A stretch of 64,000 nucleotides of DNA from Omphiscola glabra (GCA_964017045.1 OZ024794.1:30785815-30849814); one strand, 5' to 3'; counted from the stretch's first letter, positions 10,641-22,427 are shown. Numbers and translations: made by a program. The notes: generated by a model not told the origin, from the sequence alone.

Positions 10641-11213
10641 TGTTAACGGGCAGTAGCCTTTCATCGATATTTTAAATTATAGTTGCACATTGTAAACGCA
10701 TTAGTAACCCCATTTCAGTAGTTTTTTTCTCTATTAACTCATTGCCTACGGCAGTGCTACTTCCGTACTTCATTAATATTCTCGAGAAAAGGGAAGTAGC
10801 TCAGTTTTGAATTTTGATTTATATTTTTAAAATATTTTAAGCTGCTAAATATTAATAAATGTTAATGAACTAATGGCGAATACATCAAAAAATGAATAAG
10901 GTTTAATAAAAAATATAACATAACGGCTAAAAAATAAATAACAATGGCAAAAAAATAGATTTTTGGCACCTCGGACGAATAAATGCTAGACATAGACGCG
11001 CCGTACCAAGTTTTAAAGTGAAACAAGATAAAAAAAACTTCCGGTTTTTAAATTTAAATCACGCAGTATCACGCCATAGCGGGAAGTCTCGAGGGACGCG
11101 AGATTTCATTGCTATTTTTAACTAAAATAATGAGAGAGGTGTGTCGCTATGCGCCGGGACGCATTTGGACGCATCAGTCGGAACCCCCAAAAGACGCATT
11201 TAGTCGCAACCAC
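10641..11213. other. intergenic DNA
   Basis: Contains the segment at 10735-10800 (ATTGCCTACGGCAGTGC followed by ACTTCCG) and a looser inverse counterpart near 11040-11095. This may be an eroded TTAA-flanked transposon, but the ends are too unlike to call. No gene seen. Confidence 0.3.
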
Positions 11214-11375
11214 TGGATATCCATAAATATGATTACCCATGGGTCCCTGTCTGTACGGGTATCCATAAAGAGGATTATAACCCGGTCCCAGTCTGTCGGG
11301 TATCCATAAATAGGATTATCCATGGGTCCTTGTCCATCGGTTATCCATAACTAAGATTATCCTGGGTCACAAATG
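11214..11375. repeat. ~45-bp tandem repeat, about 4 units
   Basis: Units built on GGTATCCATAAATAGGATTA followed by TCCATGGGTCC and CTGTCTGT. The four copies are diverged. Confidence 0.75.
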
Positions 11376-11487
11376 GTTCTATTGTAGTTGTTAAGAAAGA
11401 ACAACTATTCCATTGTTTGTTCTTGTCGACAGGAGCCACGTCGGTTCAGAAGACAAGTTACGGCAAAATGTATAAACCTTCAGTCAA

Positions 11488-12356
11488 CCAGTGAGTCAGT
11501 CAGTCCGTCAGTCAGTCAGCCAGTCAGTTAGTCAGTCAGCCAGAGAGTCAGTACGTCAGTCAGTTATACAGTCAGCCAGTAAGTCAGTCGGTTAGCCAGT
11601 CAGTCAGCCAGTAAGTCAGTCGGTAAGTCAGTCAGTCCGTCAGTCAGTCAGTCAGCAAGTCAGTTAGTCAGTCATCTAGTACATCAGCCATTCAGTTAGT
11701 CATCTAGTACGTCAGCCAGTCAGTCTGTCAGTCAGTCCGTCAGCCAGTAGATAAGTCAGCCAGTCAGACAGCCAGTCAGCCAATAAGTCAGGCAGCCAGT
11801 CAGTCAGCCAGCCAATCAGTAAGTCTGTCATTCAGCCAGTAGATCAGTCAGCCAGTCAGACAGCCAGTCAGCCAAATAAAGTCAGGCAGCCAGTCAGTCA
11901 GCCAGCCAATCAGTAAGTCAGTCATTCAGCCAGTAGATCAGTCAGCCAGTCAGACAGCCAGTCAGCCAATAAGTCAGGCAGCCAGTCAGTCAGCCAGCCA
12001 ATCATTAAGTCAGTCATTCAGCCAGTAAGTCAGTCAGCCAGTCAGTCAGTCAGTCAGTCCGTCAGCCAGGAAGTCAGTTATCCATTCAATCAGTCAGCCA
12101 GTCAGTCAGCCAGTAAGTCAGTCAGCCATTCAGTCATTAAGACAGTCAGTAAGTCAGCCAGTAAGTCAGTCAGTTAGTTAGTCAGTCAGTCATTCAGCCA
12201 ATCACCCAGTCACCCGGTCAGTTAGCCAGTTAGTTGGTTGGCCAATTAGTCAGTTAGCCAGTAAGTCAGTCAGCCAGACAGTTAGCCAGACAGGTAGCCA
12301 GTCAGTTAGCCAGTCATCAAGTCAACCAGTGAGTCAGTCAGTCTGTCAGTCAGTCA
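11488..12356. repeat. (AGTC)n-derived array with a 92-bp higher-order unit
   Basis: About 870 bp of CAGTCAGT/CAGCCAGT tetranucleotide-derived sequence. Three successive 90-93-bp blocks beginning near 11756, 11847 and 11939 share the same order of variants (GTCAGACAGCC, GCCAATAAGTCAGGC, CATTCAGCCAGTAGATC), so a longer unit was copied after the short unit diverged. Confidence 0.9.
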
Positions 12357-13045
12357 GAGTTGTGTTTCTAAAAGTCTTATTGATTATTACACGTCATCCA
12401 GGCCGACACGTTAGCGTCCTTATTCGGGGATGCGGCACTAAAGTTTTACCGCACTGATAACAAAAGACGAACACGATTCTCTTCTGTTGTCTTTTTAATG
12501 GAATGATTCAAGACAATAGAACCAAATTTATCATTGAACAAAAATATTGCAAAACCAATAGCACTAAATGGTCTCATTACGGACAGATGTTGGTCATTTA
12601 ATTAAAGAATCATTGCACCACGAAGTCATAAAGGACCATAGCAAAGCCTCGACATTCCTGCTTTGTTTGGTATACGTCTATGTGTGTGTGTGTGTGTGTA
12701 TGTGTGTGTGTGTATGTGTGTGTGCTATCTCCGTTAATTAATTTGAATTGAAATATCGCACTGTATGTAGCTGTACGTGTGTCCCGTCTTAAAACATCGC
12801 CCTATTTGTCAGTGTGTTCACGCTGACGTCCAGTGGACTTAATTGGTGACACCCGGAGCGCTCCTCGAATTAGCCGGCCCCTTGTTTACGAAATTTCATT
12901 AGCTGTACTGATGAGAAATCGAAGGTGAGCTATGAAGTGGGCCGAAAAAGGCAGATCTCCAATTGGTGCTTACAGGGGCGGACTGCCATATGCTATTCCG
13001 CCCCACCTCTTCCTGTAGCCATGCTTTGTTAATCTACCCGACTTA
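12357..13045. other. intergenic DNA with a (TG)n microsatellite
   Basis: (TG)n with TA interruptions at 12680-12724. The rest has no gene or repeat I recognise. Confidence 0.5.
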
Positions 13046-13047
13046 AC

Positions 13048-13354
13048 ACATCGCCCCGTACATCGCCTTGTACATCGCCTCGTACATCGCCTCGTACATC
13101 GCCTCGTACATCGCCCCGTACATCGCCCCGTACATCGCCCCGTACATCGCCTCGTACATCGCCTCGTACATCGCCTCGTACATCGCCTCGTACATCGCCT
13201 CGTACATCGCCTCGTACATCGCCTCGTACATCGCCTCGTACATCGCCTCGTACATCGCCTCGTACATCGCCCCGTACATCGCCCCGTACATCGCCCCGTA
13301 CATCGCCTCGTACATCGCCTCGTACATCGCCTCGTACATCGCCCCGTACATCGC
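13048..13354. repeat. 12-bp minisatellite CGTACATCGCC(T/C), about 25 units
   Basis: Near-perfect 12-bp units differing mainly at one T/C position. Because 12 is a multiple of three, long open frames exist on both strands (VRGD, MYEA and YIAS repeats); these are artefacts. Each unit carries a GTAC palindrome and two CpGs. Confidence 0.95.
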
Positions 13355-13529
13355 TGTATCGCAAGCCATCGGGTTTAAATGAGTTGAGAGCGTACAAAAC
13401 TCACAGGAAAAAAAAGTAGTTCGGAAAAATGTAACACGGGAAAAAAGAAATTTAAAAAAATCCAGCCAACAGATATCATATATGTATATCAAATTGAAAA
13501 TGTGTGGGTTTGTAGCTTTGTTCCGCATT
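13355..13529. other. intergenic DNA between repeats
   Basis: AT-rich, nothing recognised. Confidence 0.4.
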
Positions 13530-13800
13530 CGCTTCTACATGAATTGAAGGATCTTGACCAAACTTGGCACATTTATCCATCATTATCCAAAAGGTGCTCT
13601 TGGTGGTTTATGAACTTTGTCTAACATTTAGTTTGGGTCCGGGGTCCTGAAATCGTTTTTTATATAAGCTATATAGATAAAAGGACCAACAAATACTCCT
13701 GCATGAATAGATGGATCTTGACCAAACTTAGTACACATGCACTTGATTATCCATATTCAAATACCAAAGGATACTGAACTCATAACATCAACTCCTTTGT
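13530..13800. repeat. diverged direct repeat, ~140-bp spacing
   Basis: GGATCTTGACCAAACTTGGC near 13549 and GGATCTTGACCAAACTTAGT near 13711 head two related segments, each followed by CA-rich sequence and a CATTATCC or GATTATCC motif. It looks like part of an interspersed element; the class is not identified. Confidence 0.45.
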
Positions 13801-13889
13801 AGCCGGGGCCCCCATGTCATTTTTCTTTTGTGTAAATGTGATACTCATCAATGCATATATATTTTTGTAAATGTGATATATTTAGGCCC

Positions 13890-14705
13890 CCTCCCACTAT
13901 TTTCACCATGTAGCCACCCATTATGTTCACCTTGCAAATCCATTACGTTCAGCAATGTAGCTCCCTATTATGATTATCATTTATACCCCATTATGTTAAG
14001 CAAGTAGCCCCCATTATCCTCATCACGTAGCCCCCATTATGCTCACCATGTATTAAACTCTCATTTGTTTCATCACATAGCCACCTATTATGTTAACCAT
14101 GTAGCACCAGTTATGTTCACAAGTAGCCCCCCTTATGTTCAAACTGTAGCCCCCATTACGTTCACAATGTAGCACCCAATGTAAGCACCCAATTATGCTC
14201 ACCATGGAGCCCCACTTCGTTCATCAGGCAGCCACCCCTTGTATTTTCATCCCGTGGCTCCCCATTATGTTCCCCATGTAGCTCCCCATTATTTTCATCC
14301 CGTAGCTCCCAATAATGTTCACCATGTAGCTCCCCATTATTTTCATCCCGTAGCTCCGTATTGCATTCACCATGTCGCTCCCATTATTTTCATCCCGTAG
14401 CTCCCCATTATGTTCACCATGTAGCTCCCCATTATGTTCACCATGTAGCTCCCCATTATGTTCTCACTTAAGACCCCATTATGTTAATCATGTAGCCACC
14501 GACTATGTTCAAAACATAGCTCTCATATATCCCCATTATGTTCACCATGTAGCTCCCCATTATGTTCACCATGGATCACCCCATTATGTTCACCATGTAG
14601 CTCCCCATTATGTTCACCATTATGTTCACAATGTAGCACCCCATTATGTTCACCATGTAGCTCCCCCTCCTGAAAGTTCATCTTGTAGCCCCCCATTATT
14701 TTCAC
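13890..14705. repeat. ~22-bp degenerate minisatellite (CCCCATTATGTTCACCATGTAGC)
   Basis: Some 35 imperfect units. Units are most alike between about 14390 and 14660 and most diverged at the left edge, fitting recent expansion in the middle. Open frames across it are by-products. Confidence 0.85.
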
Positions 14706-14714
14706 ACTTAAGGG

Positions 14715-14953
14715 CACTTAAGAGTGGAGTCAGATCGGACCTTCCTGGCATGTCTCTTGCGCTCTGCAGCCGCTGTTCTGCCAACTTCATGTTGCATGGA
14801 GCACCTGTGTAAAGTGGAACGCCATGATGTTCGATCATTTGCTTTTCCCTCCCACGTGTCTGGGTTTATGTCAAATGCTTTCAGTGAGGCTTTTAAGTCG
14901 TCTTTAAAACGTTTCATCTGCGCTCCATGTTCGAGATCTTTTGAGCCCTTCAT
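14715..14953 (-). mobile_element. RTE-like LINE ORF2 C-terminal fragment
   Basis: The minus strand encodes about 80 residues: QMKRFKDDLKASLKAFDI, then DTWEGKANDRTSWRSTLHRC, then an Ala/Arg/Lys-rich helix AAAERKRHARK. This is the arrangement found just before the zinc-knuckle end of RTE-like LINE proteins. It lies between two minisatellites and has lost the rest of the element. Confidence 0.7.
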
Positions 14954-15366
14954 TCATTGGGCCTTATATCACTTGGGCCCTTCATTCCTTGGACCTTATA
15001 TCACTTGGGCCCTTCATTCCTTGTGCCTTAGATCACTTGGGCCCATCATTCCTTGGGCCTTATATCACTTAGGCCTTTCATTCCTTGGGCCTTATATCAC
15101 TTGGGCCATTCATTCCTTGTGCCTCAGATGACTTGGGCTCATCATTCCTTGGGCCTTATATCACTTAGGCCCTTCATTCCTTGGGCCTTATATCACTTGG
15201 GCCCTTCAATCCTTGTGCCTTATATCACTTGGGCCCTTCATTCCTTGGGCCTTTTATCACTTAGGCTCTTCATTCCTTGGGCCTTACATCACTTGGGCCC
15301 CTGCATTCCTTGGGGCCTTAAAACACTTGGGCCCCTGCATTCCTTAAGGCCTTACAACACTTAGGG
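14954..15366. repeat. ~33-bp minisatellite (TCATTCCTTGGGCCTTATATCACTTGGGCC)
   Basis: About 13 units of 32-34 bp; the length alternates slightly near the right end (extra G or C). It abuts the LINE fragment. Confidence 0.9.
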
Positions 15367-15530
15367 GCCCCGTGGAGACTCAGATTTTTAAGGGACCAAA
15401 TGTTATGAATAATTTTAATGAGGAAACAACTAAAATGAAGCATTTAAAATATCATTGAATTGCTAAAAATAAAGAAAATACGAAACGTGGTAGGGATACC
15501 TCAAAATGTCACCATATGATTATGTTAGAA

Positions 15531-15637
15531 CAGTGGCTCTTAACCTTTCTAACGCCGCGACCCTTGAATACAGTTCCTCTTGTTGTGGCGACCCCCAACC
15601 CCCAAAGGGCTCGCGACCCACAGGTTGAGAACAGCTG
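15531..15637 (+). mobile_element. SPIN-like hAT miniature element, copy 2 (internally deleted)
   Basis: It keeps both ends (CAGTGGCTCTTAACC and GTTGAGAACAGCTG) and the segments ACGCCGCGACCC and GACCCACAGG, but lacks the central region, leaving 107 bp. The flanks TGTTAGAA and CCCTAGGA match poorly. Confidence 0.75.
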
Positions 15638-16908
15638 CCCTAGGATCTGTATCCATGTCAAATCATGCCCTGGTGAGAAAGACTATCGGCAGTGCTTGTG
15701 GCATAATATATTATTTATAAAAATATATAAAGGAAACTTCGAAAACGAAACGTGATAATCCAGTTAATTGTAAAAGAGTTCTTACTCCGCATTGGTTACT
15801 TTGTGATTAAAATTCGCGGGTGAATTATTCAATGAAACCAATAGCCAGACTTGGAAATTTAGAAGGGAAAAAAAAATCAAAGAAAATATAAATGTTAATT
15901 TTTAATATTTTTTTTTAAATAAAATTTCTTAGAGAATGTTCTTAATATTAATTATATTTCTTTCCATTTTTTTTTTGACGTGTGAAAAACGTCTATAGTA
16001 ACTTCATGCAAAGTCGAAGAATGATTGCGATTGAGATATATAGTGGTTATTTTGCACGATTCTTTTGCTGCCCTCTCGGATATTACCTTTCAGCCAATTG
16101 CTATTTTTTTAAAATTTAACTCTGTTTTTAATGTTGTTTGTTCGCTGGAAGACTTCCTGCCGACACATTCGTTTTTTGTTTGTTTTTTTTTTGTTGCGTT
16201 AATTTTTTTTTTCACGTTTTGCCATACTTTGTTTCACTAATTTTCCGTTTTTTGTTTTTTGTTGCTAAGCTGATTGCAGTCTCCACCCCCACCCCACCCC
16301 TCATTTTTATAGCGTTATTAGGGGTTAATATTCGTGCTTGTATTCACAGCAATGCAAATCTTAAAATGATAAGATATAAATAGGTCTCAAACTGTCTTCG
16401 CGAGATACCTAGGGAGACAGACTGGAAAAAAACCAGAATCTAGCGAAAGCGTAACCCACGCGGTGCTAAGTGTTGTCGGGAAACGTGGACCCTTCACGAG
16501 AACCCCTGTAAGCATCCCCAAAAATGGATAAGACAACAAACTTTGACGGGGTCATGATGTCAAAATAATTGTGAATGCCAAACCCGTCTACGTGACACAT
16601 CCACAAAGGATTATATTCTCTTTTGGCAGGTAACTTTTGTGTCAAGAGTACATTGATGTCAAGCTAGAGCAAATGTTGATTTCAGATGATGATTATTTAT
16701 ATGAACTGTGATCCCAGCTGCAGTATAAGTGATGAGTCTACACATTACCCCCGGCATGACTCAGACACGGGGGATAAGGCCGGGGGGGGGGGCAGAAAAA
16801 TATGAGTATATTAATCTTATAATAATTTGAGCACCCTCAGGTACATAAAAAAATAGTTCTGTATTATGTGAATTTTGTTTTGTTTGTAACGAAGCTATTT
16901 AAACAATT
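15638..16908. other. intergenic DNA, no gene seen
   Basis: AT-rich with T runs; a G-rich run at 16779-16790. No coding evidence. Confidence 0.45.
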
Positions 16909-16930
16909 AATATATATATATATATATATT
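16909..16930. repeat. (AT)n microsatellite
   Basis: Pure AT run following AATTA. Confidence 0.85.
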
Positions 16931-18075
16931 GCAAAACAAGGTTTGAAAACAAGGCTTGTAAAACCAAGACCACTGTGGTTGAAATGATTTGAAAACTATC
17001 TGAGATTAAAGGTATAAACACATACTCGATCGAATCCAGCGTAATCGAATAATTTATTCTATTATTTATAGGCTTCCTTCTATCTTTCTTTTTTTTTAAA
17101 ATTCCATTTCGTTGTTAAAATTCTTTCTCAACTCTGCGTCAAGCAAATCTAATTCTTCAACAACGGGAATCGTCGTCTCCGGCGTCTGGCGGCGTGCGTG
17201 AGCTAAAGCCCCATGAAGCTGATCAAGGGATTGAAAATCAATAACTTTGTAGATTGGTCTGTTCATGCTTTTCAGTATAACGAGCGCAACATATACAACA
17301 TATACTCGTAAATTCACGACTTTTAGGTAACAGTTTGACACACAAGCGTTAGTTTGTTTGATATTTTGTGCTAGACAAAAAAAATTTAAACTGTAATAAT
17401 AGTGTACGTTCTATGTGGTGTACTATTTAACTGAGAGAAACTCACTTCACTGAGATATCTAACTGTACGACTTTTTTTTTTTTTGGAAACAAATTATTTT
17501 CTGTATGTATAAATTTTAACATACATGTTGTAAAAGCAAGTTCGTTGCGTTTGATATCTTAAATATCTCGAAATTCGAATAACAAATGTTGTGCATCATA
17601 ATAGAATATTTACCACTTCGGTTTTTCTCTTTGAAGTTTAAACAAAGAATTAAAGAAAACATTCGCTATTTCATAAAGGCTTAACATATTTATACGATAT
17701 TTTTACAATGCCTTTCAAATCAAACAGAAGGTTATCACAAATGCAACAGAAAGTTATTACAAATGCACCAGAAAGTATTACACATGCAGCTGTTGGTGGG
17801 GAACGTGTTATACAATGTCAAGGTCTAGTGTGTCCCCAATAATGCTGACCCGCTTCGAGTCAACAGCAGCTGGTGACAAACTTGCGGTCAAGCGAGCACC
17901 AGCTGATCAGTCCACTCGACATTCCACGGCCCCGGTGTTACACCTGGTCTATCTTCAGACGACGAATGATTCATGGTCAATCCCGTCACTTGACGAGGGG
18001 GGTGGTGGGGATAGCCTCACGTGGCACGCGACTTTGGGCTAACCCTTGATTTCATTTAGCATTCAGATTCATCAG
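16931..18075. other. intergenic DNA; weak short frames only
   Basis: A minus-strand frame at 17096-17341 starts with GTG and has no supported start; it is discussed under rejected items. Three short direct repeats (ACAGAAAGTTATTACAAATGC type) occur at 17727-17790. Confidence 0.4.
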
Positions 18076-18203
18076 CCATTCGGGCATGTGCCCTTCGGCC
18101 CAAAACTACCAACCCTTAACCCCCCCCCCACACACACATTCGGGCATGTGCCCTTCGGCCCAAAACCACCAACCCTTAACACCCCCCCCCCACACACACA
18201 CAA
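18076..18203. repeat. ~63-bp direct duplication
   Basis: CATTCGGGCATGTGCCCTTC followed by GGCCCAAAAC and ACCAACCCTTAAC with a C run occurs twice in tandem. Confidence 0.9.
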
Positions 18204-18904
18204 ATTTATACGGTTTAAAAAAATAAAGAGATAATAAACTGGATTGTGTTTTTTGGTTTCAAACATAAACCATGGAATCAAACGTGTGGAGCGTGTGCTT
18301 TGTGATGCTCGTTTTGTTTGTAAGAATTCACCCGTATCCCACGAGACTGTCTCACCCTTTGCCACGAGACTGTCTCACCCTCTCCCATGAGATTGTCTCA
18401 TCCTTATCCCATCCCTGATGCTGGCCTCTCGAACACGTGAACCATTTTTTTTTTTGGAACAAAATGCGAATGGTTAAACGAATCGTATTCGTCTCTCTTT
18501 AGTATTTTAAATTATTTATGTATTCATTTATATAAATTCCTCATCTTTCAGCTTGTTTTCAAACTTGGATCTTTCACCTTTCCCCAGACGTCTGATCATA
18601 AAACGCTTTAAAAAAAAAAAAAACTACTAAAATATCCAACTAATTTAAAGTCAAAGTCATCGTAAACGTGGGGAGAAAAAGGGGGGGGGGGGGTAAATGG
18701 CTGATAAAGTTAATTAACCTTTGTCTTAGTAGAAAGTATTTCCTGCAAAAATTAAATAGCCGATCAAAATGCCAAAGTTGAAGAAGTCTCATGATGGTTT
18801 CTTGCGTCAACAGTTACGTTAGTATTGTCTCGTGGTCCCTCGGGTTTAGTTGTCTAAAAAGTGTTGCTGTTGTTGAAAGAAAATCGAGCGTTCTACACAT
18901 ACGT
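18204..18904. other. intergenic DNA
   Basis: Includes a 3-unit CCCACGAGACTGTCTCACCC repeat at 18337-18400 and poly(G) at 18680-18693. No gene seen. Confidence 0.45.
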
Positions 18905-19895
18905 TTTGACGTCCGTTTAATGTCTGTCCGTCTAATGTCTGTCCGTTTAATGTCTGTCCGTTGAATGAATGTCCGTTTAATGTCTGTCCGTTTAATGTCT
19001 GTGTTTAACGTCTGTCCGTTTAATATCTGTCCATTTAATTTCCGTTTAATATCTGTCCGTTTAATATCTTTCAGTTTAATGTCTGTCCGTTAAATGTCTG
19101 TCCGTTGAATGAATGTCCGTTTAATGTCTGTCCATTTAATGTCTGTGTTTAACGTCTGTCCGTTTAATGTCTGTCCGTTTAATGTCTGTCCGTTGAATGA
19201 ATGTCCGTTTAATATCTGTCCGTTTAATGTCTGTCCGTTTAATGTCTGTCCATTTAATGTCTGTCCATTTAATGTCTGTCCGTTTAATATCTGTCCGTTT
19301 AATATCTGTCCGTTTAATTTCCGTTTAATGTCTGTCCGTTTAATATCTGTCCGTTTAATTCCCGCTTAATGTCTGTCCGTTTAATGTCTGTCCGTTTAAT
19401 GTCTGTCCGTTTAATGTCTGTCCTTTTAATGTCTGTGTTTAACGTCTGTCCGTTTAATGTCTGTCCATTTAATTTCCGTTTAATATCTGTCCGTTTAATT
19501 TCCGTTTAATATCTGTCCGTTTAATTTCCGTTTAATATCTTTCAGTTTAATGTCTGTTCGTTTAATTTCTGTCCGTTTAATGAATGACCGTTTAATGTCT
19601 GTCAGTTTAATGTCTGTCAGTTTAATGTCTGTAAGTCTTATGTCTGTCAGTTTAATGTCTGTCAGTTTAATGTCTGTCCGTTAAATATATATCCGTTTAA
19701 TTTCCGTTTAATGTCTATCCGTTTAATGTCGGTCCGTTTAATTTCCGTTTAATGTCTGTCCGTTAAATGTCTGTCCGTTAAATGTCTGTCCGTTAAATGT
19801 CTGTCCGTTAAATGTCTGTCCGTTAAATGTCTGTCCGTTTAATTTCCGTTTAATGTCTGTCCGTTTAATGTCTGTCCGTTTAATGTCTGTCCGTT
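18905..19895. repeat. 15-bp minisatellite GTCTGTCCGTTTAAT, about 65 units
   Basis: About 1 kb of 15-bp units with variants (GTGTTTAAC, ATATCTGTCC, TTTCCGTTTAAT, GTTGAATGAAT). A TTGAATGAAT-containing segment recurs at about 18961, 19104 and 19192, indicating longer duplicated blocks. Asn/Pro/Phe/Cys-type open frames are products of the period being a multiple of three. Confidence 0.95.
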
Positions 19896-20778
19896 TCAAG
19901 ACGCATGTCCCCCAGGTGTTTAACATTATACTGTTTAACGACGCATCACACCCCCCCCCCCCCCCCCCGCGTTGTTTAACCACATTTCCAGCGTGTGAAT
20001 AATATCTTCATTCCGGTTTCGAGAAGCATGTCTCCTGGTCACGATGTTCAGATGTTATCTCTTCAAATCTTCTCTCTGGATAACTGTTATCACTCATTGT
20101 CATGCTCTCTCTCTCTCTGCCTCTCTCTTCGTCCACTTTGCCAACGCCCCAGCAGTTACGTCACCAACACAATCCACAAATGACTGGCTTAGACGCTGAG
20201 ATTTACAACACGCCATTTCCTTGTTCAAACAACTGTTTTGGGTCTTTCCATCCGATCTTTGATATATGACTGTAACCTAGAATCGGGGGAAGCAGCCGGG
20301 GTACCTAGAGCAAGCTAAACTTCCAGGCAGGGCTCGGGGTTTGGGGGGGGGGGGTAATAAATCAGCAATACAAAATCTAACTAACTTTGTACAATTTCAG
20401 AGTAAATCAAACAGATATATTCACTTACTCTACAGTGGAACCAGGCCCACACCTGGGGGAGTGGGGTCGGAGTGGGGGGGGGGAACCATGGCACTTGTCG
20501 GGGGCCCGAGCTAGATAGGGGCCCACCCTTTTAAAATATACGCACATGTTTAAAACACGAAAGGGGCCCGAACTATGACAGCTCCCTGGGGCCCGAACTC
20601 TGTCAGCTGCCTGGGGCCCAGAATTTCCTAGGTGGGGGACTGGTGGAACAGTTGGAAGCCTACTGGACTTCAGTATTGACTGCTGTTGTGGGAATTCATC
20701 TTCGGCCATCAAGCACCGATTTAATAGACTCATTTTTAAAAAGTTAGTCACCGCTCACAAACTAAGCATCCTTCAAAT
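19896..20778. other. intergenic DNA with C and G tracts
   Basis: Poly(C) at 19950-19969 and poly(G) at 20342-20354 and 20475-20484. The segment 20500-20625 has repeated GGGGCCCGAACT motifs. No gene. Confidence 0.45.
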
Positions 20779-20868
20779 GATTGATTGATTGATTGATTGT
20801 ATACTTCTATAGCGCTGGTATCTATGGTACTTTAGCATGCTCACTGCGCTCTGGTGTCATCAAATGAA
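20779..20868 (-). repeat. short retroelement tail, copy 1 (TGAT tail)
   Basis: (TGAT)n followed by CTTCTATAGCGCTGGTATC and TAGCATGCTCACTGCGCTC. The same core occurs near 23.85 kb and, in the other orientation, at 51.2-51.3 kb ending in (TCA)n. The AGCGCTATA core with a microsatellite end is typical of CR1/L2-type LINE or SINE 3' ends. Confidence 0.55.
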
Positions 20869-21235
20869 GAAGCATTGGAAGAAATATGCTGTTGTAAAAC
20901 TGAAGTGAAAAAAAATGGATGATACATCTCACGCTCTTCATTACAGATACCTAAGATCAGCTCGATCAGGTCACAGTCTTTTGTCTTAAATCTAGGACCG
21001 AAAGATATTTTTAAAAACTTATTTTGTTCCTCAGTCTGTACAAATTGACCAGCGTGCTTACCCAGCGGTTAACTCACCAAAAAATGATTACTGATTAAGT
21101 CATTGCTGACACAAAAGTAGTTCATTGATGGCTGTTTTCTACGCTATAGAGAAACACTTTGGATGTCTTGTGTTTAAATTGTTATAATAATAAAATGTTG
21201 TCTTGATTGAAATGTGTATTTATTTATATGCTTAA
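20869..21235. other. intergenic DNA
   Basis: Nothing recognised. Confidence 0.4.
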
Positions 21236-21239
21236 AATA

Positions 21240-22035
21240 AATGTCCCTCTAACCCTGTGGCGCCACAGCCCATGTAGGACTTTGTCCTACCTCACTGACT
21301 CCTTCCACTCAGACCCAACTAATGCTCTTCTTTTCCATGCTTGGATTCCCAGTTGTTGTAGAACTTTTTCCACATCATCCATCCATCTAAGCCTAGGTCC
21401 GCCTTTGAGCCGTTTTTTCTGGGGTTTTGGTGATGCACCCTCTTCACTCGTCTGTCATTTGGAATTCTTTCTAAAGTGTCCGGCTCAGCGTAGCATGTCA
21501 CTTTTTTTATTTCTACTACTAGCGTGGGATCTTGATATAAACTAAACAATTCTTCGTTGTCCATATTCATCCTTTGTTGGTCCATATTCATCCTTTGTTG
21601 GTCCATATTCATCCTTTGTTGGTCCATATTCATCCTTTGTTGGTCCATATTCATCCTTTGTTGGTCCATATTCATCCTTTGTTGGTCCATATTCATCCTT
21701 TGTTGGTCCATATTCATCCTTTGTTGGTCCATATTCATCCTTTGTTGGTCCATATATTTTCCAGAGAAATGTTCTCTCCCATAGTTTACTAGGTTTCCTG
21801 CCTCTTTTTTTTTGCTAGGGTCCACGTTCACTTGCGTATGTAACAACTGGTCTGATTGCAGTTTTATATATAGGCTTCTTTGTTTTCTTGTAATGTTTTT
21901 ACTTTTGCGCATTTTCTGACTACTGAAGTATGCCCTGTTTACGGCCGATATTCTCTCTTTTATTTCTGTTAGTATTTCATTTCTTTCATGTAATAAAATT
22001 AATGTATACAATGTAATAAAAAAAAACATTTCCAT
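21240..22035 (-). mobile_element. RTE-like LINE ORF2 C-terminus with internal 21-bp array
   Basis: A minus-strand frame of 238 codons opens with EIKERISAVNRAYFSSQKMR and SKNITRKQR, continues through a Lys-rich stretch, and after the array reads NEELFSLYQDPTLVVEIKK, then RRVKRVHHQNP, and LDGWMMW. These are segments of the post-catalytic part of RTE-like LINE reverse transcriptases. Between them lie about nine in-frame copies of MDQQRMN. A stop follows in the GTCAGTGAGGTAG segment near 21290. The catalytic core is absent. The open frame across the array follows from the 21-bp period, so it is not evidence that the protein is used. Confidence 0.75.
21555..21757. repeat. 21-bp minisatellite inside the LINE fragment
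   Basis: Nine to ten almost perfect units of TTCATCCTTTGTTGGTCCATA, encoding MDQQRMN on the minus strand. Near identity of units implies recent expansion. Confidence 0.95.
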
Positions 22036-22184
22036 TTTTTAATGATCAATAAATATTCTTATCTCATGAAAATATTATTTGAATTCTGTTTCCTGAACTC
22101 GTAAATAATATATTTTTTAAATCTTCTTTAATCATTGGTCTTAATTTGTTCACCAGTGGCGAAGCTGATGTCATAATTCCCAGA
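22036..22184. other. AT-rich intergenic DNA
   Basis: Nothing recognised. Confidence 0.4.
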
Positions 22185-22215
22185 TAACGTCACGAGTTAC
22201 GTCATGAGTCACGTT
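22185..22215. promoter_or_regulatory. CRE/AP-1-like cluster
   Basis: Within 31 bp: AACGTCAC (inverse GTGACGTT), TTACGTCA and TGAGTCA. These resemble sites for bZIP factors (CREB/ATF/AP-1). With the CRE at 22417 and the GC-rich stretch to 22600 it may mark a promoter or enhancer. No adjoining gene was found. Confidence 0.35.
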
Positions 22216-22413
22216 TTTGAAAATTAACTCCCGGAGAATTTTCATTTCACCATGTAAAAATATTCTGAACAGTTGTCATACAAATTGTGTCAAGGTGAGA
22301 AAGATTATATTACTTTTAATCACAGTTAGACTTATGACTTCTGGTGAGTTCCGCGATGCGTTCAACGGGAATTAATCTGGAACGCGGGAAGCCGGCTGGA
22401 CAGCACGTCAACG

Positions 22414-22427
22414 CACTGACGTCAGTG
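22414..22427. promoter_or_regulatory. consensus CRE in a 14-bp palindrome
   Basis: CACTGACGTCAGTG is a perfect palindrome with the full CREB octamer TGACGTCA at its centre, in a GC-rich stretch that contrasts with the AT-rich flanks. Confidence 0.4.

Noticed and set aside
10735..11100. piggyBac-type element (TTAA, ATTGCCTACGGCAGTGC end)
   Set aside because: The right-hand counterpart is too dissimilar and no TTAA duplication is clear.
13029..13528. Long repetitive open frames on both strands (VRGD, MYEA and YIAS repeats)
   Set aside because: They are translations of a perfect 12-bp minisatellite; any frame stays open. No start context, signal or flanking coding sequence.
17096..17341. Minus-strand frame resembling a small secreted protein (hydrophobic N-terminus, EELDLLDAELRKNF tail)
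   Set aside because: Its first codon is GTG; the first ATG comes after the hydrophobic segment, so there is no valid signal peptide start. A TTTTGTCTAG acceptor upstream keeps open the chance that it is an internal exon, but nothing supports that.
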